The notes under the pieces are model-generated. The model made no database searches. It was not told where the DNA came from and saw only the letters and a list, made by a program, of their open reading frames with translations. This document shows, piece by piece, positions 12,354 to 20,179 of a stretch of DNA of 64,000 nt. Location: positions 4,216,001 to 4,280,000 of the forward strand of contig NZ_AP027764.1 of the NCBI RefSeq assembly GCF_036503815.1, read 5' to 3'. Made by a program: the position numbers and the translations under genes. Source of the stretch: Escherichia coli (GTDB lineage: Bacteria; Pseudomonadota; Gammaproteobacteria; Enterobacterales; Enterobacteriaceae). Positions within the stretch are counted from its first letter, which is position 1. The number at the start of each line of letters is the position of its first letter.

Positions 12354-12731
12354 TCAGCGCTTCAACTGGAAATGAGGCCCATCTTTCAGAGTATTCCAGC
12401 CCCCGCCCCATTCAACAGGTGTATTCAGCTCTACAGCAGCCTGCTTAAATGCCTGTGCGATTTTCTCATACAAAGGCCACTCCCATGACACCTGGTTGTC
12501 AATGTAGGCCACAACATCCACAGCGTCACCTGTCAGGTGACGACTGTTCATTGTCTGGCTTTTACCTTCAGCGACCAATTGTTTCTGGCGTTCTCTCGTG
12601 CGCAGACCTTCCGTAATACCGAAATCAACCTCCGTTAATTCCAAAGCTCTGCGAACAACGGCAACCAGCCGTGGTTTGACGCCCTCCAGATTTTTCTCGC
12701 TTCGACGGCTGAATCTGAATTTACCAGGCAT
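12354..12731 (-). CDS. Endolysin, M15 L-alanyl-D-glutamate endopeptidase
   Basis: This 125-residue peptidoglycan hydrolase belongs to the VanY/T5-endolysin-like M15 family. The zinc ligands lie in SRHLTGDAVDVV (His and Asp) and in the C-terminal GPHFQL (His), with a Glu/Asp general base nearby. The ATG at 12,731 follows an AGGTGAGC ribosome site; a GTG two codons upstream is less likely. It cuts peptide cross-links, in contrast to the lambda R transglycosylase, so the lysis module is not lambda-derived. No signal sequence is visible, so it should need the holin. Confidence 0.88.
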   Translation of the reverse strand: MPGKFRFSRRSEKNLEGVKPRLVAVVRRALELTEVDFGITEGLRTRERQKQLVAEGKSQTMNSRHLTGDAVDVVAYIDNQVSWEWPLYEKIAQAFKQAAVELNTPVEWGGGWNTLKDGPHFQLKR

Positions 12732-12733
12732 GC

Positions 12734-13009
12734 TCACCTCAGTAATGAAAGAATTGTTGTGACGTTACCACGTGCACGTATCACCAACACACAGAACAGC
12801 AAATTAAACCCCACCGCCAGCCAGTTCTCTTCTAACGGGTGCCCGCACAGATAGCTGATTGGCGTTAAGGCATAAAGCAGCATCAACAACCAAGCCAGCC
12901 ATGACATCAGCGGTTTATACCTTGAATCACGACGACGATAAAAAAAGAGCGTCAGCACGATAACCGTGCATAACACCGCATTCAGCAATCCTGGCAGGTT
13001 ACTTAACAT
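12734..13009 (-). CDS. Holin-like membrane protein (first of two)
   Basis: This 91-residue protein has three predicted membrane spans: LLNAVLCTVIVLTLFFY, WLAWLLMLLYALTPISYL and WLAVGFNLLFCVLVIRA. A basic segment RRRDSRYK joins the first two. The ATG at 13,009 overlaps the end of the upstream holin gene and its stop overlaps the endolysin start. Size, topology and position immediately before the endolysin point to a holin or antiholin of the phage_holin_3 group. Confidence 0.75.
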   Translation of the reverse strand: MLSNLPGLLNAVLCTVIVLTLFFYRRRDSRYKPLMSWLAWLLMLLYALTPISYLCGHPLEENWLAVGFNLLFCVLVIRARGNVTTILSLLR

Positions 13010-13392
13010 TTGCCGCCTCCTCCCCCCCGCAGGCGGGAGAACATGCCGGACATCAGTGATGCGATATCCTGTTGGTGGATGAACGACAGCATCCTTACTG
13101 ACACCACCGAGACCAGCACCGCACACAGTGCATCTGCTGATGTACTGTCATAACCAGTTTTTGATGCAATCCAGTCTGACAGCACGCGCGCGCCCAGCAC
13201 ACCGACAATGAACGACACCAGAAAATGTGCCGCCACACGCCAGACTGAAAGCGCCTGCGGAATCGTTGCCACAAACAACGCCCCAGCGAACGCACCAAAC
13301 ACAATCCCGAAATCCGTTCCGGTAAACAGCCCAAATATCGTCGCCCCGCCGAGCGCCGCAGCCGTACCGGAACCGGATAAAGGTTCAGACAT
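13003..13392 (-). CDS. Holin-like membrane protein (second)
   Basis: This 129-residue hydrophobic protein is rich in glycine and alanine (GGATIFGLFTGTDFGIVFGAFAGALFVATIP) with a further span around VAAHFLVSFIVGVLGARV. It is probably a holin of the putative 3TM holin group. The basic glycine-rich tail SRLRGGGGGKC fits a cytoplasmic holin end. The ATG at 13,392 (MSEPLSGSG) is preferred. It heads the lysis cassette directly after the toxin genes. Confidence 0.72.
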   Translation of the reverse strand: MSEPLSGSGTAAALGGATIFGLFTGTDFGIVFGAFAGALFVATIPQALSVWRVAAHFLVSFIVGVLGARVLSDWIASKTGYDSTSADALCAVLVSVVSVRMLSFIHQQDIASLMSGMFSRLRGGGGGKC

Positions 13393-13447
13393 AAACACCT
13401 CACAAAATCAGTGTTCTGATCATGTATATCATGTAGGAAATATATAA

Positions 13448-13870
13448 TTAAGTATTCTTCTGTGGCCCCATACAATAATCTGCAGAGCTACAAGTACTTA
13501 AAGAAATAAGTTCATTAGCAGAGAATGCCTTTTTAAAATCAGGATCAGTCCACACATTCTCCTTGTAATAAACCCTTATGCTTTCACCTGTAGCATAATA
13601 ATATTTAGCCATTTCCATCATGGTATCAAAACCTTGCTTATGATACCCATAAACATCCACTTTGCATATACTATTAACAGGAAGAGTTGAATTATCACGT
13701 TTTAGTCCAATGCAAAAAAACTGAGTATCCTTCCCCCCTGAATTATAAACACCATAAGCGAAGTTATTAATTTGAACATTACTAAGATACATATCATAAT
13801 CAGCCATCCCTGCATAGCAGGCACCAGACGATAGTAAAGCAGTCATCAGCATAAAACTAATCTTATTCAT
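13448..13870 (-). CDS. Pertussis-like toxin B subunit (PltB/SubB family)
   Basis: This 140-residue secreted protein should form the pentameric, glycan-binding B part of an AB5 toxin. The signal peptide MNKISFMLMTALLSSGACYA ends at an AxA-like site. The C-terminal half has the PltB/SubB signature: YYYATGESIRVYYKENVW, then FSANELISLSTCSSADYCMGP. Four mature cysteines (FFC, SIC, STC, DYC) fall at the two-disulfide pattern of SubB. A GGAGAGAG ribosome site precedes the ATG at 13,870. It follows the A-subunit gene by 83 bases, the EcPlt/ArtAB order. The block is visibly AT-rich compared with the phage backbone. Confidence 0.88.
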   Translation of the reverse strand: MNKISFMLMTALLSSGACYAGMADYDMYLSNVQINNFAYGVYNSGGKDTQFFCIGLKRDNSTLPVNSICKVDVYGYHKQGFDTMMEMAKYYYATGESIRVYYKENVWTDPDFKKAFSANELISLSTCSSADYCMGPQKNT

Positions 13871-13953
13871 CACTCTCTCCAACGAATATATAAAAAGAAC
13901 AAATACACTATATAGGAATATAATTATAATATACCTACACCTTGCACAAGGCA

Positions 13954-14688
13954 TTATTTGAATAAGTCGCTTAATACAGACCGCGCATCATAAAAATACA
14001 CGTCATAGTAAGTTCCTCTATTATCCAGTCTATCATTCCTGACTCCTTTCAGAGCAAAACAGGCACTAATAAGACTTCCAAAGGCATTAATTCTTTCTCT
14101 AACAGATACTGAAGGAATCTCTAAGTCAGGAATAATACCTGGATTTACAAAAGTAGACGCTGGTATATATCTTGCGTTTGATATTCCAGGTCCATCTGAT
14201 ACACGACTGTTAAATCTATCGTAAGTCAACTCAACAGCATCAACGATATTTTCTGTAGGAATATATCCAACAGCAACAATCTCATTTTGCTCTCGCATCA
14301 TTATCTGTTCAAATCCAGAAAAAGAAACTCCACGTCGAGAAATATAGTTAACAGATGGTTGAATTGAATAAAAAATATTATTTGCCCTTATCCGGTAACG
14401 ATATAACCTCCCATGAAAACTAGAGCTTGAATAATATTGCCTTGCTATATTATATGTTTCTATTAAACTGGTTGTCGTGGCAATAAATGCACTATCTCTA
14501 CTTCCTGCCGCACATGAGTCCCCCCTTAAATGCTGCTGTAAATTCCTGTTATTACCATGAGATCTAAACCCATCATGAAAAATTTCCTCAGGCGACCGTG
14601 AATCTACTCTATAAACAAAATCTATGGCATTAGCATACCATGAAAAAGAAAGAAGCAATGATAGAAATAATCTTAGCATATTATTCAC
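13954..14688 (-). CDS. Pertussis-like toxin A subunit, ADP-ribosyltransferase (EcPltA type)
   Basis: This 244-residue protein is an S1/PltA/ArtA-type mono-ADP-ribosyltransferase aimed at heterotrimeric G proteins in its family. The signal peptide ends at YANA before IDFVYRVDSR. Catalytic elements of PtxA are present: Arg in VYRVDSR, His in NNRNLQQHL, and Glu in REQNEIVAVGY. The two cysteines GDSC and LISAC match the PtxA C41-C201 disulfide. There are no other mature cysteines, so a typhoid-toxin-like tether to a CdtB partner is not available. A promoter-like sequence lies just upstream. The E. coli homologue EcPlt has been described; I cannot judge the identity level. Confidence 0.9.
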   Translation of the reverse strand: MNNMLRLFLSLLLSFSWYANAIDFVYRVDSRSPEEIFHDGFRSHGNNRNLQQHLRGDSCAAGSRDSAFIATTTSLIETYNIARQYYSSSSFHGRLYRYRIRANNIFYSIQPSVNYISRRGVSFSGFEQIMMREQNEIVAVGYIPTENIVDAVELTYDRFNSRVSDGPGISNARYIPASTFVNPGIIPDLEIPSVSVRERINAFGSLISACFALKGVRNDRLDNRGTYYDVYFYDARSVLSDLFK

Positions 14689-14717
14689 ACTCTTACTCCA
14701 GAGCCCCTGATTGTAAA

Positions 14718-14746
14718 TTTATACCTCTATAAAGACATACACGCAA
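14718..14746 (-). promoter_or_regulatory. Candidate sigma-70 promoter for the pertussis-like toxin genes
   Basis: On the minus strand TTGCGT (14,746-14,741) and TATAAA (14,723-14,718) are separated by 17 bases, a good sigma-70 match about 30 bases before the A-subunit ATG. It would allow expression apart from the Q-dependent late transcript. The rest of the 268-base gap (14,689-14,956) is AT-rich with stops in all frames and holds no LT-II B-subunit remnant that I can read. Confidence 0.5.
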
Positions 14747-14956
14747 CACTAGAATTCTGTAACTAATTACAATGGAGATATTCGCTTGCTATGCCAAGAA
14801 AAATATTGTACCAGTTGAGATATATTATGACATTTTAACTTTTATACAATATATGTATCCCAGCAACATATAGCACATGTGTCCATTGATGTTAACCTAT
14901 ACACTGGTTTCACTCCGTATCAATATACAAATTAATAAGTAACTATATCCATCAGA

Positions 14957-15760
14957 TTAAATTTCCTCTAAAGCCATCAGAATAAATAATGCTTTAAATT
15001 TAAGATAGTGTTTCTTAAAATCTGATAGTTTCTTTTGAGATAGTCCATTGGTTATAGAATGGCATGTTATGAGACTGTTAGCTCGCAAATCTGTTGAACA
15101 TTGTAAAGGAGCGTACCTTCTCCATGGTTCTTCTCTCCATGCTTGATGACCATCAGGAAAACCTGCTAAACGATACCCATCCTCATTTGGTGCTAAAGAC
15201 AATCCCCTGAACAGATCGCCACGATATGAGTTATTTCTAATCATAGGCATTTCAATAATGCCAAAGCTAACACGATACCATCCAATTATTTGCGACAAAG
15301 GCACCCCACCAAGTGCTGCAACCTCATTTTCATAAGGATGTGGGCTGTAACGACCAAGAATACCATTGACGTCGAACATATTAGGAGCTGCTGAAATTAC
15401 ATATATATAATACTCATTGATCCCACCAAACATATTCTGACCAATATTATGAGCTGCGTTTAATGTTCTTGTAGTTGACACATATCCATCATCATAACGA
15501 GTATTACCTGATGGCATCCCTGTGACGTGATCGAATAAATTAATATTTATAGGAGTTCCCCTTTCATACGCATCATCTTGTCCTCGTGGCAACAACCCTC
15601 CTGCATTTCTTATTTGATCTGGTGCCCTACTATCAGCACGAAACAGGTCATTGGCATAAACATCATTTGTTAACAGGAAGAATATTAAAGCCATAGTTAA
15701 TAACGTTATGAAACTGTTGGTTGTTCTTCTATATACAACCTCACATAATACATAATTCAT
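14957..15760 (-). CDS. Type II heat-labile-enterotoxin-like A subunit with shortened A2 tail
   Basis: This ADP-ribosyltransferase belongs to the LT/cholera toxin A family and is closest in wording to LT-II. Mature residues start at NDLFRADSRAP after a long leader (36 residues from the ATG at 15,760; an ATG 22 codons in would leave a short one). Arg5 (FRADSR), Ser59 (YVSTT) and the Glu108/Glu110 pair (PYENEV) are intact. The activation loop has two cysteines around an arginine (CSTDLRANSLITC). The A2 helix ends ILMALEEI, about ten residues shorter than LT-IIa and without RDEL. No LT-IIB gene follows. A small secreted protein gene lies 12 bases upstream. Confidence 0.87.
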   Translation of the reverse strand: MNYVLCEVVYRRTTNSFITLLTMALIFFLLTNDVYANDLFRADSRAPDQIRNAGGLLPRGQDDAYERGTPININLFDHVTGMPSGNTRYDDGYVSTTRTLNAAHNIGQNMFGGINEYYIYVISAAPNMFDVNGILGRYSPHPYENEVAALGGVPLSQIIGWYRVSFGIIEMPMIRNNSYRGDLFRGLSLAPNEDGYRLAGFPDGHQAWREEPWRRYAPLQCSTDLRANSLITCHSITNGLSQKKLSDFKKHYLKFKALFILMALEEI

Positions 15761-15772
15761 AGCAGACGCCTA

Positions 15773-16108
15773 TTAATAATACTTATCAATTAAAACTGTT
15801 TTAATAGTGCAAGCATCTTTACTAATTCCTAATCTAACACCATTATCAGAAAGATAAGCTTCGTGTAATATTCTATTAATATTATTGTCACCTGAGCGAG
15901 CCCAATCACTCTTCCCACATTTTTCTCCCTCTGGCAACCCATTAAACAAATAGTAATATATATTACTCTCAGACTCTCTTGCCCAATCAGCCTTTATCGA
16001 TTTTACAGTAACTATATTCGTATCAATATTGGCAGCATATACATCAACTGATGCTGTATTAAAATAAACACAAAAAGCCAAAGCAACTATATACTTTATC
16101 TTGTTCAT
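15773..16108 (-). CDS. Small secreted two-cysteine protein, candidate novel toxin B subunit
   Basis: This 111-residue protein has a signal peptide (cleavage after about VDVYA) and a mature part of about 86 residues with two cysteines (GEKCGKSDW and KDACTIK). The pattern is β-strand, YYYLFNGLPEG, WARSGD, a helix INRILHEAY, and then GVRLGIS before the last strand. It recalls small secreted OB-fold binding subunits and the DUF5992-type proteins, but it is not LT-B, LT-IIB or PltB. It is the first gene of the toxin block and ends 12 bases before the LT-like A gene, so the two are probably co-translated. A binding-subunit role is inferred from context, size and disulfide. Confidence 0.65.
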   Translation of the reverse strand: MNKIKYIVALAFCVYFNTASVDVYAANIDTNIVTVKSIKADWARESESNIYYYLFNGLPEGEKCGKSDWARSGDNNINRILHEAYLSDNGVRLGISKDACTIKTVLIDKYY

Positions 16109-16764
16109 GTATTTACCATAATCATCAAATAAATAATTTTCGCATTATGTTGACCACAACTAACATCTATTAATCAGGTTAACATCCCATCAAAAACCGG
16201 AACAACAAACCTTCCTGAGACTTTACATATATGCCAATAACACCCGCACTAAATACGCTGATATAAAATACGAAAAATAATAAGGCATAGCTTACCATTA
16301 AAAATTGCACAAAAACACAGAATGTAATATTGCACCCATAACGATAATGATTGAATCATTACTCAACAACAAATTATAAAACATAAAATCCAACTATATT
16401 ATCCATGTTGAATTACAAGATGCATTGTATTACAATATACCACTTACATTATATCACTTCAAAAACATCCCATTACAATAAATTAAAATCATCATTACTT
16501 CATATTCCTTGGTAATCCAAGCGATTATCCATAAAAATATCAACAACAAGTTTTTACAGTATCACACCAAATTTTCAAGTTTAACGCCACAACTCGACGA
16601 TATATTTCAGTTGTGTGGGGAAATAACAACTCTTAACACAGTAATCTAGAAAATGCGGACCGCGTTAGTGTTTTTTATCTTTTTTCAGCTATTTTCTTAC
16701 CACACTACTAAAAAATAAAGCAGGTGTTGCTAAACATCACGGTGACGTTGGCTTAGAATGAGGA
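16109..16764. other. AT-rich non-coding stretch upstream of the toxin genes
   Basis: About 650 bases without a credible gene. The sequence is very AT-rich and resembles the toxin block more than the phage backbone, which suggests it arrived with it and may be H-NS bound. It presumably carries the promoter of the first toxin gene, but I could not pick a single convincing -35/-10 pair. No tRNA genes of the kind found next to stx are present. Confidence 0.5.
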
Positions 16765-17820
16765 CATACTTTTGGATAAACATGCCCAGCAGCAACATGG
16801 CATTCAGGGCGATCCATCGTTCTTGTCTGGTTGTGTACATATGGCCGGCTTGATTGGAGTTCTTGACTTCCTTATCTGATGAAGAGGAAACTGTCTGTGA
16901 ATCAGACAACTAGCCCGCTCACACCCAAGCAAAGAATCAGGGAACTTGAACTAGCGAACCAGAAAGCTGAGTTTTTTTAGTCGGTTATCTATGTCCTGCA
17001 AAATAATTATGTGGTGAGTATCGCAAAAAATCGTCCCGGCAAGTCCCGCGCAAAGTTCAGCCACAAATTAACTATTACGCATGCATGTCAGTTTCTAGGA
17101 ACTGCAAACAGGAATTGTATCAGGGTAACACAAGGTGCAGAAAACGGCAGGAACATCATGCTCAGGTTCTTGATTTTGTTGCCAGAGCCTCTATCTGTGC
17201 GCGTAAACTGCATTATCTGCTACACACTCAGACCGATAAGAGGCTGAATATCGGACTAGAGCGTCTGTTTAACCTACTGGATGAATACAGGATATTGGTG
17301 CCAGTAAAACTGGTATATCACAAAACGACCAACAGCCATCACCACTTTTACCGGCATCCCAATCAGTTGAAAGTTGGCCAAGAGCAGATTACCACCCTTG
17401 AGACAGAGCAGATCTGGGTTGCCGACATTACTTACCTTCCCCTGCTCAGAGGCATGGTTTATCTGAGTCTGGTCACTAATGGATGCTCCAGAAAAATCGG
17501 AGGTTACCATGTTGAGGAAAATCTGCAGACTGAAAATTTGGTAAAAGAGTTCAGACAGGCTCTGAGACGAAAAAAAACGACAGCTCCTATGGTGCATCAC
17601 TCAAACAGAGGGTTGCAATACTGTTCAGCTCCTTATCAGTCAGTCCATAAGAGCAACGGAATAACCTGTTCAATGGCTGATGGTTATGACTGATACCAGA
17701 ACGTACTTGCTGAGCGAATAAACGGGCTCCTGAAAAATGTTTTTTACTCTCGCGTCCTGCAGACATGGTGCAGGACCGAGAAATGGTAAAAAAATCCGTG
17801 ACAATTTATATCAGGAATAA
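16765..17820 (+). pseudogene. Decayed IS3-family element (orfA and orfB remnants)
   Basis: Fragments of an IS3-type transposase pair read on the + strand. An orfA remnant (around 16,780-16,980, containing LTPKQRIRELELANQKAEFF) ends in stops. An orfB remnant (about 17,011-17,820) changes frame near 17,090 and has a stop at 17,691. The orfB part keeps KTTNSHHHFYRHPN and EQIWVADITYLP. Two of its DDE-region motifs have Asp changed to Asn (VTNGCSRK, HHSNRG), so it is inactive even apart from the stops. No clear terminal inverted repeats remain. It sits between Q and the toxin genes, a likely trace of how they were acquired or rearranged. Confidence 0.85.
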
Positions 17821-18198
17821 TCAATCCTTAATTTCTGGGTCCATATCTAAACTAATTTCCAGCATTGATAGGCAGCCATCAATAAACCCCTCAGCCATCT
17901 GTATCTCAATGCGTATTAGTTTCTCATCCTTTTTACAAGCTTTTGCCAGCTTTCTTTTAGAGATACCGTATAGGTAATGGGCAACAAGAAGTGAATGTTC
18001 GCTAGGTTTTTTTTGCTTCAGGCGAGCAAGACACCCTTCAATAATTAATGCATCACTATCTGAACATGCCTGACGTGTTTTGCTTGTATAAGGAATAAGC
18101 CCCTTAAATCCAGCAGCTATAGGTGAATAGTCAACACCGGAACTATCACTAGCCGCCCATGCCCCCCAACGTTCAAGAACAATCTGAATATCACGCAT
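17821..18198 (-). CDS. Q: Late antiterminator Q-like protein
   Basis: This 125-residue protein belongs to the Phage_antitermQ (phage 82-like) family. Typical parts are MRDIQIVLERWGAWAAS at the start, YSPIAAGFKGLIPY, CSDSDALIIEGCLARL, and the SKRKLAKACKKDEKLIRIEIQMAEGFIDG helix-turn-helix-like segment. It modifies RNA polymerase at the late promoter so transcription runs through lysis and morphogenesis genes. Its stop abuts the IS remnant, so the late promoter normally found just downstream may be displaced or altered. The ATG at 18,198 is chosen; the frame is open five codons upstream. Confidence 0.85.
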   Translation of the reverse strand: MRDIQIVLERWGAWAASDSSGVDYSPIAAGFKGLIPYTSKTRQACSDSDALIIEGCLARLKQKKPSEHSLLVAHYLYGISKRKLAKACKKDEKLIRIEIQMAEGFIDGCLSMLEISLDMDPEIKD

Positions 18199-18215
18199 CA
18201 ACTTTCTCCACAAAA

Positions 18216-19205
18216 TCAGGCCAGCACGCCAATTGCCAGCGCACGATCGATAAAACGAAATATCAGCTCCAGCTGGGAGCCATACTTCTCTTCAAATGCC
18301 ACGGTATCCGCATGCAGCTCGTCGTGATGCTTTCTGCACAAAGGCAACACAAAAAGGTCATGCGCTTTTGTTCCCATTCCACCCTGACCGTGACCTATCA
18401 GGTGGTGGGGATCATCAGCAGGCTTTCCACAACATGCACACGGCTGTGTCTTAACCCAGCGCGTGTACTTTTCATTAACCCAGCGGCGACGTTTTGGGCG
18501 TAACATAAAAGACTCCGGCGACTCCGGATCCACTTTCAGCGCCAGCACCTTTTTCGCTTTATCCTGGATGATGCTGGTGGCAGGAACCGAAGGCACAAGG
18601 TCACTTTCCCGGGTGACAGACGGCACAACAGGCTTCGGTAATCTCAGTGCCTTACGGGCTGCACTTTCCGGTAAGGCATCCGCCAGGTCATTACGAATCA
18701 GCCACCAGCACAGTTCCGGCATTGTCACAACGTGACTGTCATCAAAACCGAGATCCCGACGCACAACAGACAACACCCAGCGGGTACAGTTATCCGTTGC
18801 CATTGATTCCAGCCGTTCCGTGAACTGATCGCGCAGCTGGTTATCGCAGTGCCAGCACAGACGGATTGCGCCCGGCGTGTGTCGCATTGTGGTCATGTTC
18901 TCGCTGTGCCAGTCGGAATGAGGCCACTGGCAACCTTTTTCACGAAGTAACCAGCGTTCAAGACATTCCACTCCACCAGCACGACGAATCACTGCCTCAT
19001 TGCGGAACACGGCCCGAACGGCAGGATCATCCGCCAGCGGTTGTGATGCCGCCGGAACGGCACCACTGGCAAAAGATGAATAACGTTCCGGCTCAGGCTC
19101 CAGCAGGACACGCCCCTGCATAAACAGGGGCATCAGCTCTGAACCTGGCCTGAACAATACGATCCCCATACGCGGGGCAATTTCAGGGGTCAGTAGCGCT
19201 CTCAC
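18216..19205 (-). CDS. DUF968 family protein with HNH-like zinc motif
   Basis: This protein of about 329 residues, common in lambdoid nin regions just upstream of Q, has a C-terminal HNH-like motif. It includes CACCGKPADDPHHLIGHG, a later LCRKHHDELH, and a conserved EKYGSQLE end. A nuclease or DNA-binding role is plausible but not established. The start could be the GTG at 19,205 (MRALLTPEIAPR) or a GTG two codons upstream. It starts within ten bases of the end of the KilA-N gene. Confidence 0.8.
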   Translation of the reverse strand: MRALLTPEIAPRMGIVLFRPGSELMPLFMQGRVLLEPEPERYSSFASGAVPAASQPLADDPAVRAVFRNEAVIRRAGGVECLERWLLREKGCQWPHSDWHSENMTTMRHTPGAIRLCWHCDNQLRDQFTERLESMATDNCTRWVLSVVRRDLGFDDSHVVTMPELCWWLIRNDLADALPESAARKALRLPKPVVPSVTRESDLVPSVPATSIIQDKAKKVLALKVDPESPESFMLRPKRRRWVNEKYTRWVKTQPCACCGKPADDPHHLIGHGQGGMGTKAHDLFVLPLCRKHHDELHADTVAFEEKYGSQLELIFRFIDRALAIGVLA

Positions 19206-19212
19206 GGTCACC

Positions 19213-20028
19213 TCAATGAACGGTATCGAGCAGCTTTAACAGCTCAGGGAATCGGGATTCGAAGAAATGCGGCTGCGTCTCGCGCGGATTTGCAGGACTG
19301 GTGATGTTCTTACCGAACATGCAGCCTTTCGCCGTCAGCGACCAGAATTTTTTAATGTTGTTAATTGCGGTACGGCTGTATCGTTCGCGTTGTTCAACGA
19401 TCCCCAGCTTCGCCATCTGGTGATATGCCTGATTAGCCGTCAGGCGGATACCATACTGCTTCAGCAGTGCACTCAGCGACAGCGTAGGGCGGCTTGAACC
19501 ATCTGGCGCATCAGCAGGTGCATCAATGGCATAGATCGGCATAAGTTCAGGAAGACCAGCTACCCTTGATAATTTCTGGTATGCACCAAGTTTCGAGGAG
19601 TTTGACAGATTTAGAGTCTTTGCTGCTGATTCAAGCAGAATGACCCCGGATTTAATTTTGTCGGATGTGGTTTCTTCTGGTGATGAATTATGAAGCGCAT
19701 CAAAAGTACGTATCACTTTTAAGCTGAATGCCGGGCTGATCCACATTGCATATGCATAGACCAGCTCTTTACAGACATACGTCCCACCATTGCGCCCCTG
19801 AATGGTGATGACAGGAATACTACGGGAATCTCCCGTAGTTTCTTCTTCCAATAATTCCACAAGAGCCTTCGTTTCAGGACGACGCATAAACTCGTGAACT
19901 TCCAGCGAACGGGAGGAGCGATTCTCACCAGCGGCAAGAAGAGCAGCTTTCTGAAGGTCGTTAAGACAGTAGTTAGATTCAAAGTACTGGCGCACAGAAA
20001 CGCCATCAATTACAAGCAACTGATTCAT
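19213..20028 (-). CDS. Phage antirepressor-type KilA-N protein
   Basis: This 271-residue protein starts MNQLLVIDGVSVRQYFESNYCLNDL at the ATG at 20,028. The N-terminal KilA-N domain contains NGGTYVCKELVYAYAMWISPAFSLKVIRTFD. The C-terminal part has a second DNA-binding-like module (LSLSALLKQYGIRLTANQAYHQMAKLGIVEQ, then FWSLTAKGCMFGKN). This two-domain layout is typical of Ant-like phage regulators. The frame is open upstream but lacks family similarity there. Confidence 0.8.
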   Translation of the reverse strand: MNQLLVIDGVSVRQYFESNYCLNDLQKAALLAAGENRSSRSLEVHEFMRRPETKALVELLEEETTGDSRSIPVITIQGRNGGTYVCKELVYAYAMWISPAFSLKVIRTFDALHNSSPEETTSDKIKSGVILLESAAKTLNLSNSSKLGAYQKLSRVAGLPELMPIYAIDAPADAPDGSSRPTLSLSALLKQYGIRLTANQAYHQMAKLGIVEQRERYSRTAINNIKKFWSLTAKGCMFGKNITSPANPRETQPHFFESRFPELLKLLDTVH

Positions 20029-20179
20029 TGGTTTCTCCACAAATTTCGGGACTGCACTCCCTTTTCGTTGATGCAAGATGAACTTACTGCGATTTTTAAT
20101 AGTTATCAAGGATACACTGTTCATAAATACAGTATCTTTAACGAGGTAATACCCAAATTTAGGGTGTTACTCAATTCCG

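Noticed and set aside
14689..14956. Possible remnant of an LT-II B-subunit gene after the LT-like A gene
   Set aside because: Translation of the minus-strand gap gives early stops in each frame and no LT-B or LT-IIB-like words; only a promoter-like sequence is present.
17085..17693. Functional 202-residue transposase
   Set aside because: It is an internal piece of a broken IS3-type orfB with Asp-to-Asn changes in the catalytic motifs and stops on both sides.
13392..17820. Shiga toxin genes or the tRNA trio found near stx
   Set aside because: No StxA/StxB-like protein and no tRNA cloverleaf is present between Q and the lysis genes.
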